From Microbacterium sp. BR1 (lineage in GTDB: Bacteria > Actinomycetota > Actinomycetes > Actinomycetales > Microbacteriaceae): DNA of 64,000 bases. The position numbers and the translations under genes were made by a program. Shown one piece after another: positions 36,887 through 47,186 of the stretch. Under the pieces are notes generated by a model. That model made no database searches and had not been told where the DNA came from. It was given only the letters and a program-made list of their open reading frames with translations. Position 1 is the stretch's first letter, and each line of letters opens with the position of its first letter. The DNA is taken from assembly GCF_002812725.1 (NCBI RefSeq), contig NZ_NMUN01000004.1:372001-436000 (forward strand), given 5' to 3'.

Positions 36887-39721
36887 GTGGCATCGGTCAA
36901 CAGCTTCGGAGCGCAGAGCACTCTGACAGTCGGGGGAACCGACTACGAGATCTTCCGGCTCGACGCGGTCGAGGGATACGACAAGCTTCCGTTCAGCCTC
37001 AAGGTGCTGCTCGAGAACCTTCTTCGCACCGAGGACGGCGCGAACGTCACGAGGGCGCAGATCGAGGCTCTCGGCTCGTGGGATGCCGCTGCCGAGCCCG
37101 ACACCGAGATCCAGTTCACGCCCGCCCGCGTCGTGATGCAGGACTTCACGGGCGTTCCCTGCATCGTCGACCTCGCCACGATGCGCGAGGCCGTCACGAC
37201 GCTCGGGGGCAACCCCGACAAGATCAACCCGCTCTCGCCCGCCGAGATGGTCATCGACCACTCCGTGATCGCCGACCTGTTCGGGTCGGAGAACGCCCTC
37301 GAGCGCAACGTCGAGATCGAGTACGAGCGCAACGGCGAGCGCTACCAGTTCCTGCGCTGGGGCCAGACCGCCTTCCACGACTTCAAGGTCGTCCCTCCGG
37401 GCACGGGCATCGTCCACCAGGTCAACATCGAACACCTGGCCAAGGTCATCTATGACCGCACCGTCGACGGTGTTCTCCGCGCTTACCCCGACACCTGTGT
37501 CGGCACCGACTCGCACACGACCATGGTCAACGGTCTCGGCGTTCTCGGCTGGGGAGTCGGTGGCATTGAAGCCGAGGCCGCGATGCTCGGGCAGCCCGTG
37601 TCGATGCTCATCCCGCGTGTCGTGGGCTTCAAGCTCACCGGGGACATTCCCGCCGGAGTGACGGCGACCGATGTCGTGCTCACGATCACCGACATGCTCC
37701 GCAAGCACGGTGTGGTCGGCAAGTTCGTCGAGTTCTACGGTGAGGGCGTCGGCGCCGTGCCGTTGGCCAACCGCGCGACCATCGGCAACATGAGCCCCGA
37801 GTTCGGTTCCACGGCCGCCATGTTCCCGATCGACGACGTCACGATCGAGTACCTGCGCCTGACCGGCCGTGACGAGCAGGCCGTCGCCCTCGTCGAGACC
37901 TATGCCAAGGAGCAGTCGCTCTGGCACGACGCCTCGCGCGAGCCCGCCTTCAGCGAGTACATGGAGCTCGACCTGTCGACGGTGGTCCCGTCGATCGCCG
38001 GTCCGAAGCGTCCCCAGGACCGCATCCTGCTGTCGGAGTCGAAGGCGCAGTTCGCGAAGGACATCCTCAACTACGCGACGCCCTCGACCTCGGAGTCGAT
38101 CGTCGATCTCGAGTCGCAGGGCTCGTTCCCGGCCTCCGACCCGGGCGGAGCACCGGGCGAAGAAGAGGTCGAGACGCACGACGTGTACATCTCGAGCGGT
38201 GGCCCGGCCGCGGCATCCAAGCCCGTTCGCATCACTCCCGCCGAGGGCTCGCCCTACACGATCGACAACGGAGCGGTGACCCTCGCGGCGATCACGTCGT
38301 GCACCAACACGTCGAACCCGTCCGTCATGATCGCCGCCGGTCTGCTCGCGCAGAAGGCGGTCGAGAAGGGCCTGAAGAGCAAGCCCTGGGTCAAGACCAC
38401 GCTCGGCCCCGGGTCGAAGGTCGTCACGGACTACTACGAGAAGTCCGGACTCGACAAGTCGCTCGAATCGCTCGGCTTCTACACGGTCGGTTACGGCTGC
38501 ACGATCTGCATCGGCAACTCGGGTCCCCTCATCGAAGAGGTCTCGGCCGCGATCAACGACCACGATCTGGCCGTTACCGCGGTGCTCTCGGGTAACCGCA
38601 ACTTCGAGGGCCGCATCAGCCCCGACGTGAAGATGAACTACCTCGCGTCGCCCCCGCTCGTCGTCGCATACGCCCTCGCCGGGTCGATGAACTTCGACTT
38701 CGAGACCGACGCGCTCGGCAAGGACGAGGCGGGACAGGATGTCTTCCTGAAGGACATCTGGCCGACGCCCGACGAGGTCCAGGACGTCATCGACTCCTCG
38801 ATCTCGCGTGAGCAGTTCATCACGCAGTATGCCACCGTCTTCGAGGGTGACGAGCGCTGGAAGACCCTGCCGACGCCCACCGGCCCCATCTTCGAATGGG
38901 ACGAGGACTCGACCTACGTCCGCAAGGCGCCGTACTTCGATGGCATGACGATGGAGCTGACACCGGTCGCCGACATTCAGGGCGCGCGCGTCATGGCGAC
39001 GCTGGGGGACTCGGTCACGACCGACCACATCAGCCCTGCGGGAAACATCAAGATCGGTACGCCGGCCGCGAAGTACCTCGAAGAGCACGGTGTGCGCCAG
39101 AAGGACTTCAACTCCTACGGCTCGCGACGCGGAAACCACGAGGTCATGATCCGCGGCACGTTCGCGAACATCCGCCTCAAGAATGCGCTCGTGAGCGCCG
39201 TGAACGATGGTGCGGTCGTCGAGGGCGGCTATACCCGCGACTTCACGCAGCCCGGCGGGCCGCAGTCGTTCATCTACGACGCCAGCCAGAACTACGCCGC
39301 GCAGGGCACGCCCCTGGTGATCTTCGGCGGCAAGGAATACGGCTCGGGATCGTCCCGCGACTGGGCGGCCAAGGGCACGAGCCTGCTGGGCGTGAAGGCC
39401 GTCATCACCGAGAGCTTCGAGCGGATCCACCGCTCGAACCTGATCGGCATGGGCGTCGTTCCGCTGCAGTTCCCCGCGGGTGAGAGCTGGGAGTCCCTCG
39501 GACTCGATGGCACCGAGATCGTGTCGATCACGGGCCTCGAGCAGCTGAACGAGGGCGTCACGCCCAAGACGGTCACCGTCACCGCGGCTCCGAGCGAGTT
39601 CTCGGCCGAGGGCAAGGCGACCGTCGAGTTCGAGGCCGTGGTCCGCATCGACACGCCCGCCGAGGCCGACTACTACCGCAACGGCGGCATCCTGCAGTAC
39701 GTGCTGCGCTCGCTCGTCTGA
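36887..39721 (+). CDS. acnA: Aconitate hydratase
   Basis: 944 residues, in line with actinobacterial AcnA. It interconverts citrate and isocitrate with a [4Fe-4S] cluster held by Cys472 (TSCTNTSNP), Cys538 and Cys541 ([10 protein letters not shown]). The C-terminal swivelling domain contains [14 protein letters not shown] and [18 protein letters not shown] 36887 is preferred over 36854 because AAGGAG is 8 nt upstream and the protein then starts MASVNSFGA as in relatives. A palindromic operator upstream suggests control by a MarR-type regulator. AcnR/TetR control as in Corynebacterium is not seen. Confidence 0.96.
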   Translation: MASVNSFGAQSTLTVGGTDYEIFRLDAVEGYDKLPFSLKVLLENLLRTEDGANVTRAQIEALGSWDAAAEPDTEIQFTPARVVMQDFTGVPCIVDLATMREAVTTLGGNPDKINPLSPAEMVIDHSVIADLFGSENALERNVEIEYERNGERYQFLRWGQTAFHDFKVVPPGTGIVHQVNIEHLAKVIYDRTVDGVLRAYPDTCVGTDSHTTMVNGLGVLGWGVGGIEAEAAMLGQPVSMLIPRVVGFKLTGDIPAGVTATDVVLTITDMLRKHGVVGKFVEFYGEGVGAVPLANRATIGNMSPEFGSTAAMFPIDDVTIEYLRLTGRDEQAVALVETYAKEQSLWHDASREPAFSEYMELDLSTVVPSIAGPKRPQDRILLSESKAQFAKDILNYATPSTSESIVDLESQGSFPASDPGGAPGEEEVETHDVYISSGGPAAASKPVRITPAEGSPYTIDNGAVTLAAITSCTNTSNPSVMIAAGLLAQKAVEKGLKSKPWVKTTLGPGSKVVTDYYEKSGLDKSLESLGFYTVGYGCTICIGNSGPLIEEVSAAINDHDLAVTAVLSGNRNFEGRISPDVKMNYLASPPLVVAYALAGSMNFDFETDALGKDEAGQDVFLKDIWPTPDEVQDVIDSSISREQFITQYATVFEGDERWKTLPTPTGPIFEWDEDSTYVRKAPYFDGMTMELTPVADIQGARVMATLGDSVTTDHISPAGNIKIGTPAAKYLEEHGVRQKDFNSYGSRRGNHEVMIRGTFANIRLKNALVSAVNDGAVVEGGYTRDFTQPGGPQSFIYDASQNYAAQGTPLVIFGGKEYGSGSSRDWAAKGTSLLGVKAVITESFERIHRSNLIGMGVVPLQFPAGESWESLGLDGTEIVSITGLEQLNEGVTPKTVTVTAAPSEFSAEGKATVEFEAVVRIDTPAEADYYRNGGILQYVLRSLV

Positions 39722-39729
39722 CTCTCGCT

Positions 39730-39768
39730 CCCGGCGAGCGGCGGGTCACCACCCGTCCGCTCGCCGGG
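39730..39768 (+). terminator. Terminator of acnA
   Basis: Hairpin of 12 bp (39730-39741 with 39757-39768) extended inside by 5 bp (CGGGT/ACCCG) around CACC, one bulge. It starts 9 nt past the acnA stop. Confidence 0.7.
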
Positions 39769-39818
39769 CACCGGGCTAGACTTTCGAGAGGGCCGCGCAC
39801 GCCCGCGAAGGGAGTGGC

Positions 39819-41777
39819 ATGGGTCTTCTGGAGACGATTTCGAGTCCGCGCGACCTCGACGCGCTCACGGTGGAACAGCTCACGGAGCTCTCGGCCGAGA
39901 TCCGCACGTTCCTGATCGAGAACGTGTCGCGGACGGGCGGACATCTCGGCCCGAACCTCGGTGTGGTCGAGCTGACGGTCGCGTTGCACCGGGTCTTCGA
40001 CTCGCCGAACGATCCGATCATCTTCGACACGGGGCACCAGTCCTACGTGCACAAGCTCCTGACGGGTCGTCAGGACTTCGACGGCCTGCGCACGCGCGGA
40101 GGGCTCGCGGGTTACCCGCAGCGCTCCGAGAGCGAACACGACGTGGTGGAGTCCTCGCACGCCTCGAGCTCACTCAGTTGGGCCGACGGCGTTTCGCGGG
40201 CGTTGACCCGAACCGGCCGTCGCGATCGTCACGTCGTCGCCGTCGTCGGCGATGGGGCTCTCACGGGTGGAATGACGTGGGAAGCACTCAACAACATCTC
40301 GGACGACAACGATCGCAACCTCGTGATCATCGTCAACGACAACGGGCGCTCGTATGCCCCGACGATCGGTGGCATGGCGCGGTACCTCAACCGCGTCCGG
40401 ACCAACGACGCGTACCAGACGCTGTACCGTTCGTCCGGCTCCTTCTTCTCGCGGCTCGGACCCGCGGGGCGCGCCGTGTATCGCGGGCTTCGCGGAGGCG
40501 CGCACGGGTTCCTCTCGCGCTTCACCAACAATGCGGCGCTGTATTCGAATCTCGACATCAAGTACCTCGGCCCGGTCGACGGGCACGATCTCGAGACGCT
40601 CATCGAGACGCTGCGTCTGGCGAAGGCGTACGGCGCTCCGGTCATCGTGCACGCGATCACCGAGAAGGGCCAGGGGTTCGAGCCGGCTCGCAACGACGAG
40701 GCCGACCAGTTCCACGCCGTGGGTCGTATCGACCCGCTGACGGGCGTCACGCTCGGCGGCGAGGCAGCGATGGCCTGGACGGATGTCTTCTCCGACCAGC
40801 TGGTGAAGATCGGTGACGAGCGTGAGGACGTCATCGCGATCACCGCGGCGATGCTTCGCCCGGTCGGTCTGCTGCCCTTCGCCCAGAAGTACCCGGATCG
40901 CGTCTACGACGTCGGCATCGCCGAACAGCACGCCGTCGCGTCGGCTGCCGGGCTCGCATACGGCGGGTTGCACCCGGTCGTCGCGATCTACGCCACGTTC
41001 ATGAACCGCGCGTTCGACCAGGTGATGATGGATGTCGGTCTGCACCGCGCGGGAGTGACTTTCGTCCTCGACCGCGCCGGAGTGACGGGTCCCGATGGGC
41101 CGAGTCATCACGGCATCTGGGACCTGGCGATGCTGCAGCTCGTGCCCCACATCCGCATCGCGGCCCCGCGCGACGCGGCACGGTTGCGCGAGTCGCTCGA
41201 CGAGGCCGTCGCGGTCGATGACGCCCCCACGGTCGTGCGCTTCCCCAAGGGTGAGGTCGGAGCGGACCTGCCGGCGCTCGAGCGGCTGGCCGATGGCACC
41301 GACGTCCTCGCGCGCGGTGCGAGCGAAGACGTCCTGCTCGTGGGTATCGGACCCATGGCGCACATCGCGATGGACGTCGCGGCACGTTTGGCGGCCCAGG
41401 GCATCGGTGCGACGGTGATCGATCCGCGCTGGGTCGTGCCCGTGGCCCCGTCCGTCGTGGACTTCGCCGCGCGCCACCGCCTCGTCATCACGATCGAGGA
41501 CGGCATCCGCGTCGGCGGGATCGGCACCCGGATTCGTCAGGTGCTGCGCGAGGCCGGGGTCGACACCGCGGTCGACGAGCTCGGCCTGCCCGATGAGTTC
41601 ATCGATCACGCATCCCGCGGGCAGATCCTGGCAGATGCTGGACTCACCGCGCCGAAGATCGCACAGGACGTCGTGTCGCAGGTGCTCGGCACGCGAATCC
41701 CCGTGGCGCGGCAGCCCGAGGACCAGCCGGTGTGGCTCAGCGACGTGCGCCTGCGGGACGACACCCGCGGCGCCTGA
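39819..41777 (+). CDS. dxs: 1-deoxy-D-xylulose-5-phosphate synthase
   Basis: 652 residues. It condenses pyruvate and glyceraldehyde 3-phosphate in the first step of the MEP isoprenoid pathway, using thiamine diphosphate. GGHLGPNLGVVELTVALH and FDTGHQSYVHKLLTGR are at the N-terminus. The ThDP motif is GDGALTGGMTWEALNN. The transketolase-like GIAEQHAVASAAGLA and the DRAGVTGPDGPSHHG block follow. ATG 39819 has AAGGGAG upstream; TAGACT (39777-39782) is a possible -10. It lies directly after acnA, as in several related genomes. Confidence 0.97.
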   Translation: MGLLETISSPRDLDALTVEQLTELSAEIRTFLIENVSRTGGHLGPNLGVVELTVALHRVFDSPNDPIIFDTGHQSYVHKLLTGRQDFDGLRTRGGLAGYPQRSESEHDVVESSHASSSLSWADGVSRALTRTGRRDRHVVAVVGDGALTGGMTWEALNNISDDNDRNLVIIVNDNGRSYAPTIGGMARYLNRVRTNDAYQTLYRSSGSFFSRLGPAGRAVYRGLRGGAHGFLSRFTNNAALYSNLDIKYLGPVDGHDLETLIETLRLAKAYGAPVIVHAITEKGQGFEPARNDEADQFHAVGRIDPLTGVTLGGEAAMAWTDVFSDQLVKIGDEREDVIAITAAMLRPVGLLPFAQKYPDRVYDVGIAEQHAVASAAGLAYGGLHPVVAIYATFMNRAFDQVMMDVGLHRAGVTFVLDRAGVTGPDGPSHHGIWDLAMLQLVPHIRIAAPRDAARLRESLDEAVAVDDAPTVVRFPKGEVGADLPALERLADGTDVLARGASEDVLLVGIGPMAHIAMDVAARLAAQGIGATVIDPRWVVPVAPSVVDFAARHRLVITIEDGIRVGGIGTRIRQVLREAGVDTAVDELGLPDEFIDHASRGQILADAGLTAPKIAQDVVSQVLGTRIPVARQPEDQPVWLSDVRLRDDTRGA

Positions 41778-41811
41778 CCGCGCCGCGCGGTCGCGCACCC
41801 CGAGGACTTAA

Positions 41812-41856
41812 GCGCGAGGAGAGGACCGATTCAACAATTCGGTCCTCTCCTCGCGC
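41812..41856. terminator. Bidirectional terminator between dxs and fadB-like gene
   Basis: Perfect 18-bp stem (41812-41829 with 41839-41856) with a 9-nt loop, between convergent genes. Confidence 0.85.
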
Positions 41857-41890
41857 TGTTGTCCTCTGGTCGAGACGAGATGCTCCGCGC

Positions 41891-44032
41891 TCAGCGCGAG
41901 GCGATGCCGCGGATGGGCGGCTGGTGGAACGTCGCACCGAACGCGCTCTCGGATGCGCCCACTCGATCGAGATAGGGCGATGCTCCGCCGTCGATGAACG
42001 GCCACGCGGCCCCGAGGATCAGGCACAGGTCGATGTCTTCGACCTCGGGCACCACGCCCTCGTCGAGCATGATCTTCATCTCCTGCGCGAGGCCCGTCTG
42101 CACCCGATTCAGGATCTCGTCCTCCGACACGGGGGTGGATCCCGTGGCGAGCACCTTCTGGGCGGCCTTCGTCCAGCCGGTGACCTTTCCGTTCTTGTCC
42201 TTCTCGACGACCTCCGGCAGCTCGGCGAGCTGGTGGAAGTTCTCGGAGGCGAAATAGCGGTCCGGGAACGCGGCCGCCATGGTGTCCTGCACGTGTGCCG
42301 CGACCTTCCATCCGACCAGGTCGATCAGCTGGAACGGCGACATCGGCAGACCGAGGGGCGCGAAGGCCTTCTCGACCGTGAGGATCGGAGTTCCCTCGTA
42401 GACCGCGCGCGCGGCCTCGCCCATGACCTTCGCGAGCAGTCGGTTGACGACGAAGCCCGGCGCGTCGGCCGTCAGGACGGCGTTCTTGCCGAGCCCCTTC
42501 GCGACGACGAAGGCGGTCGAGAGCGCGGCATCCGTGGTCGCCTCGGTTCGCACGATCTCGATGAGTGGCATGACCGCGACCGGGTTGAAGAAGTGGAACC
42601 CGACCAGACGCTCCGGATGCTTCAGCTTCGACCCGATCTCGGCCACCGACAGCGACGAGGTGTTGGTTGCCAGGATCGCGTCGTCTGCGACGACGGCCTC
42701 GATCTCTGCGAACACCTGCTGCTTCACGCCGACCTCTTCGAACACGGCCTCGATGACGAAGTCGCAGTCCGCGTACTCGGTCTTGTCGGTCGTGCCTCGG
42801 ACGAGATTGCGCAGCTTGTTCGCCGCGTCGCCGTCGAGGCGACCCTTCGCCTCGAGCTTGCTGATCTCGTCGTGGATGTGCGCCACGCCCTTGTCGACAC
42901 GAGACTGGTCGAGGTCGGTGATCAGAACGGGGACCTGGAGTTTGCGGACGAACAACAGCGCGAACTGGCTGGCCATCAGACCGGCGCCGATGATGCCGAC
43001 CTTGGTGACGGGCTTGGCGAGCGCCTTGTCGGGCGCACCGACCGGACGCTTCGCCCGCTTCTGCACCAGATCGAACGCGTACATCGAGGCAGCGAACTGG
43101 TCGCCGGCGATCAGATCGGCGAGCGCCTCGTCCTCGCGTGCGAAGCCTTCAGCCTTCGTGCCGGACTTCGCCTTATCGAGCAGGTCGAGCGCGACGTAGG
43201 GGGAGCGGGGCACCGTGCCGATCCGGCTCTCGAGCATGTTGCGAGCGACCTTGACGGCGATGGGCCACTTCGTGAGCCGCTCCATCTTGCCGGGCTGGTT
43301 CTTGCGCGCGACCTTGACGGAACCCGACAGCACGCCATCGGCCCACCGCAGCGAGCTCTCGAGGTAGGTCGAGGCCGGGAAGATCGCATCCATGATGCCG
43401 AGATCGAACGCCTGCTGGGGCTTGAGCATCCGGTTCTGCTTGAGCGGGTTCGAGATGACGACCTCGAGGGCGTTCTCGATGCCGATCAGGTTCGGCAGCA
43501 GGTACGCGCCTCCCCATCCGGGGATCAGGCCGAGGAACACCTCGGGCAGCGCGATGGCCGCCGCGGAGGCGTCGACCGTGCGGTACGTCGAGTTCAGGGC
43601 GATCTCGAGCCCGCCACCGAGGGCGAGCCCGTTGACGAACGCGAAGCTCGGCACCCCGAGTTCGGACAGGCGTCCGAGCGTCTGGTGGCCGCGCTGGGCG
43701 ATCAGCAGGGCGATCTCGCGGGACGGCAGCTTGGAGACCTCGGAGAGGTCCGCGCCGGCGGCGAGGATGTAGGACTTGCCGGTGATCCCGACCGCCTGGA
43801 TCTCGCCCGCCGCGGCGCGCTGCGCGAGGAGGTTGAGCGTCTTGTCGAGCTCTGCCAGGGTGGCGGGCCCGAGCGTGTTCGGCCGGGTGTGATCGCGACC
43901 GTTGTCGAGTGTGATCAGCGCGAGCACCTTGCCGCTCGCGAGGCGCACGTCGCGCACGACCGAGTGCGTGACGACCTCGTCGGCACTCAGCGCCTCGAGC
44001 GGGGAGAAGTCGATGGAGTCGTAGTCGGTCAT
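41891..44032 (-). CDS. 3-hydroxyacyl-CoA dehydrogenase/enoyl-CoA hydratase (FadB/FadJ-like)
   Basis: 713 residues, a two-enzyme fusion for beta-oxidation. Residues 1 to about 300 are a crotonase-fold hydratase with ILAAGADLSEV and FVNGLALGGGLEIALN, and a Glu in LPEVFLGLIPGWGG. From about 338 the NAD-binding domain has VTKVGIIGAGLMASQFA (the usual G-x-G-x-M-G is here GAGLMA). The catalytic HFFNPV follows, then the C-terminal helical domain with DAPGFVVNRLL. ATG 44032 lies 5 nt after the thiolase stop, so the pair forms a fadA-fadB type operon. Confidence 0.9.
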   Translation of the reverse strand: MTDYDSIDFSPLEALSADEVVTHSVVRDVRLASGKVLALITLDNGRDHTRPNTLGPATLAELDKTLNLLAQRAAAGEIQAVGITGKSYILAAGADLSEVSKLPSREIALLIAQRGHQTLGRLSELGVPSFAFVNGLALGGGLEIALNSTYRTVDASAAAIALPEVFLGLIPGWGGAYLLPNLIGIENALEVVISNPLKQNRMLKPQQAFDLGIMDAIFPASTYLESSLRWADGVLSGSVKVARKNQPGKMERLTKWPIAVKVARNMLESRIGTVPRSPYVALDLLDKAKSGTKAEGFAREDEALADLIAGDQFAASMYAFDLVQKRAKRPVGAPDKALAKPVTKVGIIGAGLMASQFALLFVRKLQVPVLITDLDQSRVDKGVAHIHDEISKLEAKGRLDGDAANKLRNLVRGTTDKTEYADCDFVIEAVFEEVGVKQQVFAEIEAVVADDAILATNTSSLSVAEIGSKLKHPERLVGFHFFNPVAVMPLIEIVRTEATTDAALSTAFVVAKGLGKNAVLTADAPGFVVNRLLAKVMGEAARAVYEGTPILTVEKAFAPLGLPMSPFQLIDLVGWKVAAHVQDTMAAAFPDRYFASENFHQLAELPEVVEKDKNGKVTGWTKAAQKVLATGSTPVSEDEILNRVQTGLAQEMKIMLDEGVVPEVEDIDLCLILGAAWPFIDGGASPYLDRVGASESAFGATFHQPPIRGIASR

Positions 44033-44037
44033 TCCGG

Positions 44038-45243
44038 TCACTTCCGCTTCTTGCCGTCGAAGTAGGGGTTCTCCCAGATGACGGAGCCACCCTGGCCGAG
44101 TCCCACGCACATGGCCGTCAGCCCGTAGCGCACGTCCGGACGGGTCTTGAACTGTGCCGCCAGCTGGATCATCAGGCGGACGCCGGATGCGGCGAGCGGG
44201 TGTCCGACCGCGATCGCGCCGCCCCACGGGTTGACCCGGGGGTCGTCATCGGCGACGCCGAAATGATCGAGCAGCGACAGCACCTGAATGGCGAAGGCCT
44301 CGTTGAGCTCGAACAGACCGATGTCGTCGATCGTGAGCCCGGCCTTCTTGAGGGCCTTCTCGGTCGAGGGCACCGGACCGATGCCCATGATCTCGGGCTG
44401 CACACCCGCGAAAGCGAACGATACGAGCTTCATCTTCGGTTCGAGCCCGAGTTCTTTCGCGGCGGCGCCGCCGGCGAGGAGGCTGACCGTGGCGCCATCC
44501 GTCAGGGGCGACGACGTTCCCGCCGTCACGCGGCCGTGGGGGCGGAAGGGCGTCTTGAGAGCCGCGAGTCCCTCCATCGTGGTCTCGGGACGGCGTCCCT
44601 CGTCTTCCGTGGCGAGCCCCCAGGCGCCGTCGGCGTCCTTGATAGCGACGGGGACGAGGTCGGGCTGGATCAGACCCGCGTCGTACGCCGCTTGCACCTT
44701 GTGCTGGCTCAGCATCCCGAAGCGGTCCGCCCGCTCCTTGGTGAGGTGCGGGAACCGGTCGTGGATGCGTTCGGCGGTGACACCCATGTTGAGGGCGTCC
44801 GCCGAAACGAGGCGCTCGGTGAGGAAGCGTGGGTTCGGGTCGGCCCCGATGCCGAGGGGGTGCCGACCCATGTGCTCGACGCCGCCCGCGATCGCGAGGT
44901 CATACATCCCGATGCCGATCGAGCCGGCCAGGGTCGTGACGCTCGTCATCGCACCGGCACACATGCGGTCGATCGCGAAGCCGGGAACGGATAGCGGCAG
45001 ACCCGCGAGGATCGCCGCCGAGCGCCCGAGGGTCAGGCCCTGATCGCCCTGCTGCGTCGTCGCCGCGATCGCGACGTCATCGATCCGCTCGCCCGGCACC
45101 CCGGGGTTGCGCTCCATCAGACCGATCATCGCCTTGACGATGAGGTCGTCGGCGCGGGTATTCCAGTACATGCCCTTTTCGCCGGCACGTCCGAACGGGG
45201 TACGCACACCATCGACGAAATAGACGTCCGAATTCACGGCCAC
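44038..45243 (-). CDS. Acetyl-CoA C-acyltransferase (thiolase)
   Basis: 401 residues. Catalytic Cys95 is in DRMCAGAM, the catalytic His in NPWGGAIAVGHPLAASG and the second Cys in MCVGLGQGGSVIW. It cleaves 3-ketoacyl-CoA to acetyl-CoA and a shortened acyl-CoA in the last step of beta-oxidation. The first gene of the two-gene unit. GTG 45243 has GGAGG 4 nt upstream; a second GTG two codons later is equally possible. Confidence 0.92.
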   Translation of the reverse strand: MAVNSDVYFVDGVRTPFGRAGEKGMYWNTRADDLIVKAMIGLMERNPGVPGERIDDVAIAATTQQGDQGLTLGRSAAILAGLPLSVPGFAIDRMCAGAMTSVTTLAGSIGIGMYDLAIAGGVEHMGRHPLGIGADPNPRFLTERLVSADALNMGVTAERIHDRFPHLTKERADRFGMLSQHKVQAAYDAGLIQPDLVPVAIKDADGAWGLATEDEGRRPETTMEGLAALKTPFRPHGRVTAGTSSPLTDGATVSLLAGGAAAKELGLEPKMKLVSFAFAGVQPEIMGIGPVPSTEKALKKAGLTIDDIGLFELNEAFAIQVLSLLDHFGVADDDPRVNPWGGAIAVGHPLAASGVRLMIQLAAQFKTRPDVRYGLTAMCVGLGQGGSVIWENPYFDGKKRK

Positions 45244-45315
45244 ACTGCCTCCAGATTTGGGGTTTTCCTCAGCCTACGAATGTGCCTCGAGCGACCCGAA
45301 TCGGTTGGCCCGAAT

Positions 45316-46545
45316 CTACGAAGGGACTTCCGGTGCCTCGACGGGCGGTTGTGCCGCAGCGACAAAGGCATCGGCGATAGCCTGTGCGGTCTCTTCAACT
45401 TGCCAGGCTCGTGCTCCGAGCGCGCTCAGTGCGGAACCGATGCTCTCGGCGTCGGCGACGTCGGGCGGAGTCCACGCGACACGACGTAGCAGATCGGGGG
45501 TCAGCAGGTTCTCGACGGGCATGCCGAGCTCGGTCGCGATCGCGTCGACCGCGACTCGCGCGGCCTTGAGACGAGCGTCGGCCTCGGGGTTGCGATCCGC
45601 CCAGGCGCGCGGGGGAGGAGGCCCTTCGCCGGGAACGCGCTCGACAGGCAGAACGGTTTCGGCGCGTCCCCGTTCGAAAGCCGCCCACCACCGGTCCAGC
45701 TGGCTGCGGCTCGCGCGACCGGTGAAGTCCTTCAGCGCAGCCAAAGCGGACTTGCTGGCCGGATCCGCGATGACAGCGGCGACGATCGCTCGATCGGGCA
45801 GCAGCCGGCCGGGCGACGTGTCGACTTCTTGCGCATACTCCTCGCGGGCCTGCCAGAGTTCGCGTGCCACGGCGAGCGAACGGCGCCCGCGAACCGTGTG
45901 GAGGCCGCTGAGGCGACGCCAGGGGTCCTCGCGCGGAGGTCGGGCGGGACGATCCAGGACGGCCTGGAACTCTTCCTCTGCGATGCGGGTCTTGCCCTGT
46001 TCGGCGAGTTCGTCGACGAGGGCGTCACGCACATCGATCAGGTGCAGCACATCGAGGGCGGCATACTCGAGCCAGGAGTCCGGCAATGGCCGGGTCGACC
46101 AATCGGCCGCGGAGTGCGCCTTGGCGAGGGTGATACCGAGCACGTCCTCGACGACGGCGCCGAGCCCGACGCGCTCGCGCCCGAGCAGCCGTGACGCGAG
46201 CTCGGTGTCGAAGATGCGGGGCGGTAGGAGCTCGGCCTCGCGCAGCGACGGCAGGTCCTGGCTCGCGGCGTGCAGGACCCACTCCTCGGAACCGATCGCA
46301 TCCTGCAGGGACGAGAGATCGCCGACCGCCGGCGGATCGATCAGGTGCAGCCCGCCATCCCGGCGGAACACCTGGATCAGGTAGGCGCGCTGGGAGTAGC
46401 GGAAGCCCGACGCCCGCTCGACGTCGACGGCGACGGGACCGTGACCCTGCGCGAGCAGCGCGGATGCCTCGGCAAGGCCCTCTGGCGTGTCGATCACGCG
46501 ATGAACGGCGGTCGTCGAGGTACTGGCACTCACGTGTTCAGTCAC
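45316..46545 (-). CDS. rnd: Ribonuclease D family 3'-5' exonuclease
   Basis: 409 residues. The DEDDy exonuclease domain is visible: VAVDVERASG (Asp, Glu), HAASQDLPSL (Asp) and WLEYAALDVLHLIDV (Tyr, Asp). An HRDC-like C-terminal region begins around RSLAVARELWQAREEYAQ. It trims tRNA and other RNA 3' ends. GTG 46545 overlaps the stop of the DUF3000 gene by 8 nt, so the two are co-transcribed. This pairing is conserved in Actinobacteria. Confidence 0.9.
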   Translation of the reverse strand: MTEHVSASTSTTAVHRVIDTPEGLAEASALLAQGHGPVAVDVERASGFRYSQRAYLIQVFRRDGGLHLIDPPAVGDLSSLQDAIGSEEWVLHAASQDLPSLREAELLPPRIFDTELASRLLGRERVGLGAVVEDVLGITLAKAHSAADWSTRPLPDSWLEYAALDVLHLIDVRDALVDELAEQGKTRIAEEEFQAVLDRPARPPREDPWRRLSGLHTVRGRRSLAVARELWQAREEYAQEVDTSPGRLLPDRAIVAAVIADPASKSALAALKDFTGRASRSQLDRWWAAFERGRAETVLPVERVPGEGPPPPRAWADRNPEADARLKAARVAVDAIATELGMPVENLLTPDLLRRVAWTPPDVADAESIGSALSALGARAWQVEETAQAIADAFVAAAQPPVEAPEVPS

Positions 46546-47161
46546 GTGACCCCCTGTCGTTCGCGAGAAATCGGTGCGCCGCGAGAAGTTCGATGTTTTC
46601 TGAGCCCGGAGGCAGGCCCGCAAGCATGCAGAGTAGCTCAGCCCACGCCTCGATGTGCGCGGTGAGGTCGCCGGGTTCGGGCGACCAGGATGCACGTAGC
46701 TCGATCTGTGCGCCGTCCCCTTCATCCTCGAGTCCGCCGAATCCCTTGGAGAGGATCTTCGTCGCGGTGCCGGATGCGGCCGTGTAGCGCGCGTGGCGCG
46801 AGTCGAGGGCATCCACGAGCCACGACCAGGTGACGTCCGCGAGCATCGGATCGACGCCGATGTCGGTCTCGAGGGGGGCCTGCGCGAAGCAGACGATGCG
46901 CAGCGGTCCGCGCCAGGCGGGCGGCTCGGTGGGATCGTGCAGCAGGATGAGCCGACCCGTGCCGTAGGGGGAGTCGGCATCGTGATCCTGCTGACGCACG
47001 TCGCCGGACAGGGCGATCGCCTCGGGCGCGAGGCCCTGTGGTGCGGGGATCTCACGCACCGTCAGGTCGTCACGGAACAGCGTTCCGCGCACATCAGCCA
47101 CAGCACGTTCGAAGAGCGGCGAGAGGGGCGGAGCGCCGGGGTCGGGGGGATCGGCGATCAC
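46538..47161 (-). CDS. DUF3000 protein
   Basis: 207 residues matching DUF3000 (FERAVADVRGTLFRDDLTVREIPAP, TWSWLVDALDSRHARYT, IELRASWSP). The family is actinobacterial and almost always precedes rnd; its function is unknown. The GTG start is six nt after a TAGTCT -10 on the minus strand, so it is probably leaderless. Confidence 0.88.
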   Translation of the reverse strand: MIADPPDPGAPPLSPLFERAVADVRGTLFRDDLTVREIPAPQGLAPEAIALSGDVRQQDHDADSPYGTGRLILLHDPTEPPAWRGPLRIVCFAQAPLETDIGVDPMLADVTWSWLVDALDSRHARYTAASGTATKILSKGFGGLEDEGDGAQIELRASWSPEPGDLTAHIEAWAELLCMLAGLPPGSENIELLAAHRFLANDRGSRD

Positions 47162-47167
47162 GTCGAC

Positions 47168-47177
47168 AGACTAGAGT
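47168..47177. promoter_or_regulatory. Overlapping divergent -10 elements
   Basis: TAGTCT on the minus strand (47173-47168, 6 nt before GTG 47161) and TAGAGT on the plus strand (47172-47177, 9 nt before ATG 47187) share two bases. The two transcripts would compete for polymerase. Confidence 0.45.
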
Positions 47178-47186
47178 GGGGCCTCG